Shown one piece after another: positions 59,103 through 64,000 of a stretch of 64,000 bases of DNA (the stretch's first letter is position 1; each line of letters begins with the position of its first letter). A program made the position numbers and the translations under genes. Under the pieces are notes generated by a model. The model was not told the origin of the DNA. It ran no database searches and saw nothing but the letters and a program-made list of their open reading frames with translations. The DNA comes from Perilla frutescens. Lineage: Eukaryota > Streptophyta > Magnoliopsida > Lamiales > Lamiaceae. The stretch lies in the NCBI GenBank assembly GCA_026008535.1, contig BRKX01000003.1:23116001-23180000 (forward strand). The letters run 5' to 3'.

Positions 59103-59750
59103 TGTTGGAACCGTTAGGTTCGATATTTATCTATGATTGTTATTTTGTCTTTCTTTGATTTATTGTGTGTAGGTTATTGTGTTGATTGAGGAAGTGTTGG
59201 AGCATGCCAAGTTGACCGAGTCTTGGAGATAGTCTTGGAGATAAAGTTCAAAGATATGTTTGTTCCTATATCTATGGAAAGGTTGTTTGCTTGCGGCTAA
59301 AGTCAAGGAAAGTTGATAGGAGTGCGGTTCGTGCAAGTCATATGAGTAGAGGGCAAGTATATTGTTTTGTATATATATAGGAATCAGTTGTATAGTGTGT
59401 GATACGGATTCTTAGAGAGATATATTCAGATTATAGATCGAGCTTTTGTATTCTGCAGATTTTCTACTAGATTTGGTTAAGACAACTTTAGTCTCAACTT
59501 TCTGTGAAGGAAGAGATAAAGTGTCTTAATATTTTAGTTAGTGTTTGTCCAGTAGTGTTTTTGTAATTCACATATTCTATATAGTGAAGATTTTGCCCTG
59601 AGGCATTTCGCGAGGTTATAGAAATATAATCTCGTGAAAATTTCAATCCGTTGTTCTATTTCTAAATTTCCGCTGCGTAAGCAAAGTTGTTCCAACTTTG
59701 GAGCCAACTTTGATCACAACTCTGTTAAAACCGAGAGTTCAGTTTCTTCA
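59103..59750 (+). repeat. 3' LTR of Copia-2
   Basis: Same length as the 5' LTR. Differences seen by eye are near 59173, 59244, 59389, 59543, 59550 and 59711. Confidence 0.93.
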
Positions 59751-60042
59751 AACTGTAAAATGAAGCATACAGCATACAGGCTCAAGTCTCACAGGGCATG
59801 CTAAAACTCGTTCGTCATCCCTATCTTAAATGGGCATGCTTTTTTTTTTCTGTAAAGCAATTAAAGTTAGATCATTACGTGAAATGCCCACACAGAGTCA
59901 CAGAATAGCATGCTTTGACTCATCTACCCACCTACACACTTTGCAACTTGTAAAGTGTAGACACAGACTCAAACAACATGACAACAAAGAAAACAGAAAA
60001 AAAAGAAACAAAACCTAAACTACAAGGACAGAAAGAACCAGG
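59751..60042 (-). other. 3' untranslated region of the Athila-like element, distal part
   Basis: Non-coding continuation of 49599-50490 on the other side of the Copia-2 insertion. Confidence 0.65.
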
Positions 60043-61979
60043 CTAGCCGGTTGCAGGCGTTGGGTAAGAGAACCCAACATGTTTGAAATAGGCCTTCAAG
60101 GCTGCTTCGATTCGGGTCAGCTTTTCATTGGTTTGGAACTGGGCACTCTCAATCAACTCAAGTCTCCTTATGATCACTGCGACTAGGTGCTCCCTCTGCG
60201 GTGCCTTCCCTGTTGGTGGTTTCTTCGATGTACCTGCCATAGCTAAAAGCATGCTCGAGGGGTCTGCCCCCGGCATAAAGAAAACAGGCTTTCCATCCTC
60301 ATCGTCAACCACATCTTGCATTCTCCTCAAGCAGTTGAGATCAAAATATTCACGGGGAAGGGGGTTAAATCAGTATCATGCAAATCAAGGAGCCTATATC
60401 TAACCGCAATTTGGGTGATCAATTGGGCACACGAGATATGATGCCTAGGGTGTGTTTTAATTTCCCGAAAGTGTGCAATGGCGACAGAACCAAAATTGAT
60501 TTTAATTTTATGAACCGTGCACCACAAAATGAACAGGTCTTGATTAGTGATTGAATTAGAGCTATCCTTACGGCCGAAAAAATTATAGGCCAACACCCTA
60601 TGGCAGAATCTCAAAGCATCATTATTTAAACAATATCCCTTTGTGGATCCACTTTGAAAACAGATCCATCCCCAATATCTACCCATTTTGCATCGACTCC
60701 TTCTGCAGAGTCGGGCACTACAGTCACGGCATCGACATACTCCTCCTCCTGGAGGTCCAAGTATGTCACGATGCCCAGTAATATATTCAGGTCATCAGCA
60801 GACACAGAGTAAGTTCTGCCCATCAGTTTAAAGGATAAGACCCTAGTGGAGGTAGCAGGCTTGTTTACAGCTTTAATTTTCAGGTTTTGGACAAAATCAC
60901 AAGACAATGACGGAAAAATCACACACTCCATATCTAAAAAGCATCCCTAACCAATTGCAGAAAACAAATCCCTTACATCCTGCTCTATACCAAGAGCTGC
61001 AAGCGTCTCACAGTGGACTCCTTTTGAGTTGATGATGCCCCTGACTAGTGGCGGGCCACTGCTGGGCTTACTTGGTGTGGGGCTCCCCACCCCTCTGCCT
61101 CTTTTAGGCACAGGGACTGAAGTGCCCTCTTCAGCCTTCCTCTTCCGTGAAGAGGCCTCTCCAGCCAGCTTGGCTCCTGCTTTCATGCTCACAGCTTTCC
61201 CCACCCTTCGCCTAGGTGAGGAGTCCTCTGAGGGCTCTTTGGAACCTGCTTGCGTTTGGGAGGGTGCACTGGGCTCCTGCTGCTCCTTCTCTTCTTCGGT
61301 ATCCCCTTGCTGGGACACCTCTGGCTCGATTGGCTCTGGAATGGGCTCTCCAACCTTCCTCTTTCCTTTTTCTTTCTCCAGTGCCCTCCTTTTGATGTCA
61401 GCGGGTACCTCGTCCTCCTCTTCGAATAGTGGTACCTTCTCCGGTGGGGCTTCAGCTTCAATGTCTTCTATTTCAGTTAAGTATTTGTCCAGCTCAATGT
61501 CTCTGTCTCCTTCCTCTTCAACTCCTTCTTGTCCTTCGACTTCCTCTCCTTCCTCGTCATCTTCCTCGTCCTCGATCTCCACCGATGGCACAAGGTCAGA
61601 GCCTTAACTGGCTGTTTAGCTTTCTTCTTTTCAGCCCCTTTTTTAGACTTTGGCGCAGGCTCTTCAGTAGCTTCTTCCTCCTGCATGCCCTCTGCAGTCG
61701 CCTCATCATCTTGCTGCTCCGTTTGAGTCGGGGTTGCGAAGCTTTTTTCTGTCGCCTCAACCTCAGGCGCAGATTCCTTTTCCGGCGGAGTTTCCTTGGC
61801 ATGTTTGCTCAATATGGCTGCCTCAGACGCAGCTTTCCCTTTGGGTTTTACAGAGGGTTTTTCTTCACGACCTTGGTTGGAGAGGGCTCTTCAGAGACAG
61901 TGGGGGTCTCAAAATCCAGGCGTGCCTTAGGTCCAGCTTTTGGTGCGACCTTCTTGCCTCTTGTCTTCGCCATTGTTGG
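60043..61979 (-). pseudogene. Athila-like ORF in envelope position
   Basis: The ATG at 61979 starts MAKTRGKKVAPKAGPKARLD. The first third is Lys/Glu/Pro-rich and highly charged (to about 61020), with RKRKAEE and KRGRGVG basic patches suggestive of a nuclear signal. A folded part follows: VLSFKLMGRTYSVSADDLN, ALRFCHRVLAYNFFGRKDS, SITNQDLFILWCTVHKIKIN and HISCAQLITQIAVRYRLLD. This pattern resembles the ATHILA ORF-1 family. The C-terminus ends IRRLELIESAQFQTNEKLTR and LKAYFKHVGFSYP. At least four frame breaks occur (near 61870, 61590, 60945-60930 and 60630-60330). No envelope-type signal or anchor was seen. Confidence 0.75.
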
Positions 61980-62004
61980 ATTTTTGAAGGTTTTAAGAAA
62001 TTAG

Positions 62005-62467
62005 GGTTTCAGGAAAATCGAGAGAGAGAAGTTTCTGATTTTTGTAAAAGGCGAGTGAAAGTGATAGTGGAGATTTTGTGGGGTAAGGATTTTATATTAA
62101 GGGGATCACTATTCATGATTTGACTTGTGACTCTTCAAATTCCTTAAGAGTCTCCTGGATCAGTATGCCCTATGCAAATGGATAAACCTTATCCCCTGAA
62201 AAATCGGAACAAACTTTATCTCTCCAAAGTGCCTCACTTCAGAATCCCTGTTTCCAAGGGATTTATTTTATCTTCATCTTTCTCTCTCATTATCTAAACC
62301 TGCAAACACCATACTTATCCCAAACAAGCGTAAAATTGCTCCCTAAACTAGGTTAATCAACTGGAAAACTTATTAAAAATAAATAAAAACGGATTAAGAC
62401 AAATAAAAACCTGGGTTGCCTCTCAGTAGCGCCCCAGTTATTGTCGTGGGCACGACATGACCCAAGA
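62005..62467 (-). other. Spacer between integrase and the envelope-position ORF
   Basis: This contains the word GAGAGGCAACCCAGG in element orientation (about 62405-62420), a landmark found after integrase in many plant Athila/Tat gypsy elements. Non-coding. Confidence 0.65.
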
Positions 62468-63971
62468 TCAGGCGTAAGTGGGCTCCGCGAGCCAGATCAC
62501 TGTGACATCTTTAACAGAGTGCCCCAGGTAAGCTTTCACACGGTGGCCATTCACTTTGAAACGTCCTCTAGTATCGGGATTTATAAGCTCAATTGCCCCA
62601 TTCGGGCATTCTGCATATACTTCAAATGGACCAACCCACTTGGTCCTCAGTCCTCCTCCCATAAGCTTGAACCTTGAGTGGTACAAAAGTATCTTCTGTC
62701 CTGGGATGAATCTCTTCCTCCGAATTACTTGATCATGGAGCCTTTTTCATTTTTTCCTTGTACAGCACCGAATTATCATAGGCCTCCATTCTCATTTCTT
62801 CTAACTCTTGAATTTGAAATTTCCTGAAATTCCCAGCGGCGTCATGGTCCACATATTCAGCTTCTGAAGTGCCCATCGTGCTTTGTGTTCCAACTCGACT
62901 GGCAGATGGCAACACTTTCCAAATAACATCCTGAATGGGGACATCCCAATTGGAGTCTTAAATGTAGTTCGGTATGCCCACAGGGCATCTTCCAGATGAA
63001 CACTCCAATCTTTTCGGTTCGGAGCCACAACCTTCCCAAGAATGGCTTTAATTTCTCGATTTGAGACTTCAGCTTGGCCATTTCATTGAGGATGGTAAGG
63101 TGTAGTGACTCTATGGTGAACCCCATACTTCTTCAACAATCTCTCTAGCGTTTGGTTACAAAAATGGGTCCCTTGATCACTGATGATGGACCTGGGCACA
63201 CCAAACCGATTGAAAATGTGGGATTTCAGAAATGCGGCTACTACTCTTGCATCATTAGTAGGAGTAGCCTTTGCTTCTACCCATTTAGATACGTAATCAA
63301 CTGCCAGGATAATGTATTGGTTCCCCCCTCGAATTTGAAAAGGGTCCCATAAAATACATTCCCCAAATATCAAAAATCTCCACTGGCATGATTGGTGTCA
63401 TGAACATTTCATTTCTTCTTGTGATGTTCCCTACCCTCTGGCACTGGTCACACTTTCTGCAGACGTTGTGGGCATCCTTGAATATTGTAAGCCAAAAGAA
63501 CCCACAATCCAAAAATCTCCTTGCTGTTCGGTTTGGTCCGAAATGCCCTCCGCAAGCATAATTGTGACAATGCTTTAGAATTTCATCTATCTCTTCATTA
63601 GGAACACATCTTCTGATAATTTGATCATCACATCTTCTCCATAGAATAGGGCAATCCCATGCATAGAACCTGCTTTCATACCTTAACTTATTTTTCTGGT
63701 ACCTTGAGTACCCAATAGGCATTTCTCCAGACTCAAGGTAGTTTACTATATCCGCATACCAAGGTGCTAGTGTGCCCCTTGCTGAATATAAATGCTCATC
63801 AGAAAAATGATCGGCAATGGGCATTTCGTCGCCTTTCTCATTCAGCACCCGGCTTAGATGGTCAGCCACCAAGTTCTGTGCCCCACTCTTATCTTTTATT
63901 TCGACATCAAACTCTTGTAAAAGCAGGATCCATCTAATTAGTCTTGGTTTCGTCTCCTTCTTGGCCATCAA
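62468..63971 (-). pseudogene. Athila-like Pol: RNase H end and integrase
   Basis: From 63971: RNase H tail (LQEFDVEIKDKSGAQNLVAD then HLSRV). Integrase zinc region, with His in HCHNYACGGHFGPNRTA and the cysteines in CRKCDQCQRVGN. DDE core, with Asp in LAVDYVSKWVEAKAT, Asp in SIISDQGTHFCNQTL and Glu in NGQAEVSNREIK, then RKDWSVHLEDALWAYRT and GMSPFRMLFGK. A C-terminal part has LGGGLRTKWVGPFEV-like sequence (seen as MGGGLRTKWVGPFEV) and GRFKVNGHRVKAYLG. A stop at about 63090 and frameshifts near 63330, 62860 and 62735 break it. Reverse transcriptase lies to the right of the window. Confidence 0.88.
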
Positions 63972-64000
63972 GTGCCTCAGGGCACCATGATCTGTATAGA

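Larger units (their letters stand above)
50491..59750 (+). mobile_element. SIRE/Maximus-type Ty1/copia element Copia-2, young insertion
   Basis: The LTRs at 50491-51138 and 59103-59750 are both 648 bp and differ at about six positions. A tRNA-Met-type primer site TGGTATCAGAGC lies at 51141-51152. The polypurine tract AAAAAGGAGGAGAT abuts the 3' LTR (about 59089-59102). Flanks are AACTC and AACTG, a 5-bp target copy with one mismatch. It contains gag, pol and a third ORF downstream of pol, the 9-kb SIRE-type layout. Multiple stops and two frameshifts in pol and the third ORF mean it is not autonomous. Confidence 0.93.
48002..64000 (-). mobile_element. Athila-like Ty3/gypsy element, minus strand, runs past the window edge
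   Basis: In element orientation (right to left): RNase H end and integrase (63971-62468), a GGGAGGCAACCCA-type spacer (near 62415), an ORF in the envelope position (61979-60043), a 3' untranslated region with CTTGAGGACAATCATG, a purine tract (AAAGTGTGTGGGTG) and the 3' LTR (49598-48002) starting TGATAAGTCCATTTATTTC. Copia-2 (50491-59750) is inserted in the 3' untranslated region. Reverse transcriptase, gag and the 5' LTR lie outside the window. The LTR start, spacer and tail words are those shared by plant Athila/Tat gypsy elements. Confidence 0.88.

Noticed and set aside
61029..62123. Plus-strand frames of 129-192 codons opposite the Athila-like ORF
   Set aside because: They are Ser/Leu-rich shadows of the Glu/Lys-rich minus-strand ORF.

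Overview
This is plant nuclear DNA, almost certainly from a eudicot. It is AT-rich, intron-containing, and built from plant transposon families: Ty1/copia and Ty3/gypsy (Athila-like) LTR elements, a CACTA element, Mutator-like elements (MULEs), a Stowaway MITE and tRNA-derived SINEs. I found no convincing single-copy host gene. The one recognisable host coding sequence, an amino-acid permease C-terminal half, sits inside a small terminal-inverted-repeat element and is broken. Species cannot be named from the sequence.

Layout. 1-10 kb: AT-rich DNA with a 1.1-kb miniature Ty3-type LTR element (802-1938), a SINE, a Stowaway-like MITE (5299-5593), a promoter-like island (6060-6430) and a long-arm inverted-repeat element whose arms carry telomere-like CCCTAAA runs (6575-8895). 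10.16-18.05 kb: a CACTA element with TSD TAT. Its Tnp2-type gene has lost the catalytic core, and its second gene (Transposase_24 type) is split by a solo LTR. 18.4-21.2 kb: an orphan arm of the 6.6-kb element family plus two inverted-repeat elements. 21.19-35.24 kb: a 14-kb MULE with a FAR1/MuDR-type transposase on the minus strand and two paralogous multi-exon Ulp1-like cysteine protease genes on the plus strand, the composition described for Kaonashi-type MULEs. 35.3-37.8 kb: two near-identical short elements with the same kind of ends. 38.0-38.75 kb: another inverted-repeat element. 40.5-43.3 kb: a deleted copia element with TSD ATTAT. 43.36-44.53 kb: the element carrying the permease fragment.

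From 45 kb to the window end there is a three-level nest. A copia element (Copia-1, from 45058) is interrupted at 48002 by an Athila-like gypsy element on the minus strand that runs past the window edge. That element is itself interrupted by a second copia element of SIRE/Maximus type (Copia-2, 50491-59750), whose two 648-bp LTRs differ at only about six positions.

Functionally the window is a transposon graveyard with some recent arrivals. The most unusual feature is in the MULE: a short motif, TTTTAGCAT, recurs more than thirty times in its introns and spacers, mostly in the sense direction of the nearest gene. A shared core, TTAGCAT, recurs in the short elements next door. Most premature stops across the window can be explained by C-to-T (or G-to-A) changes, as expected of methylated, silenced DNA.
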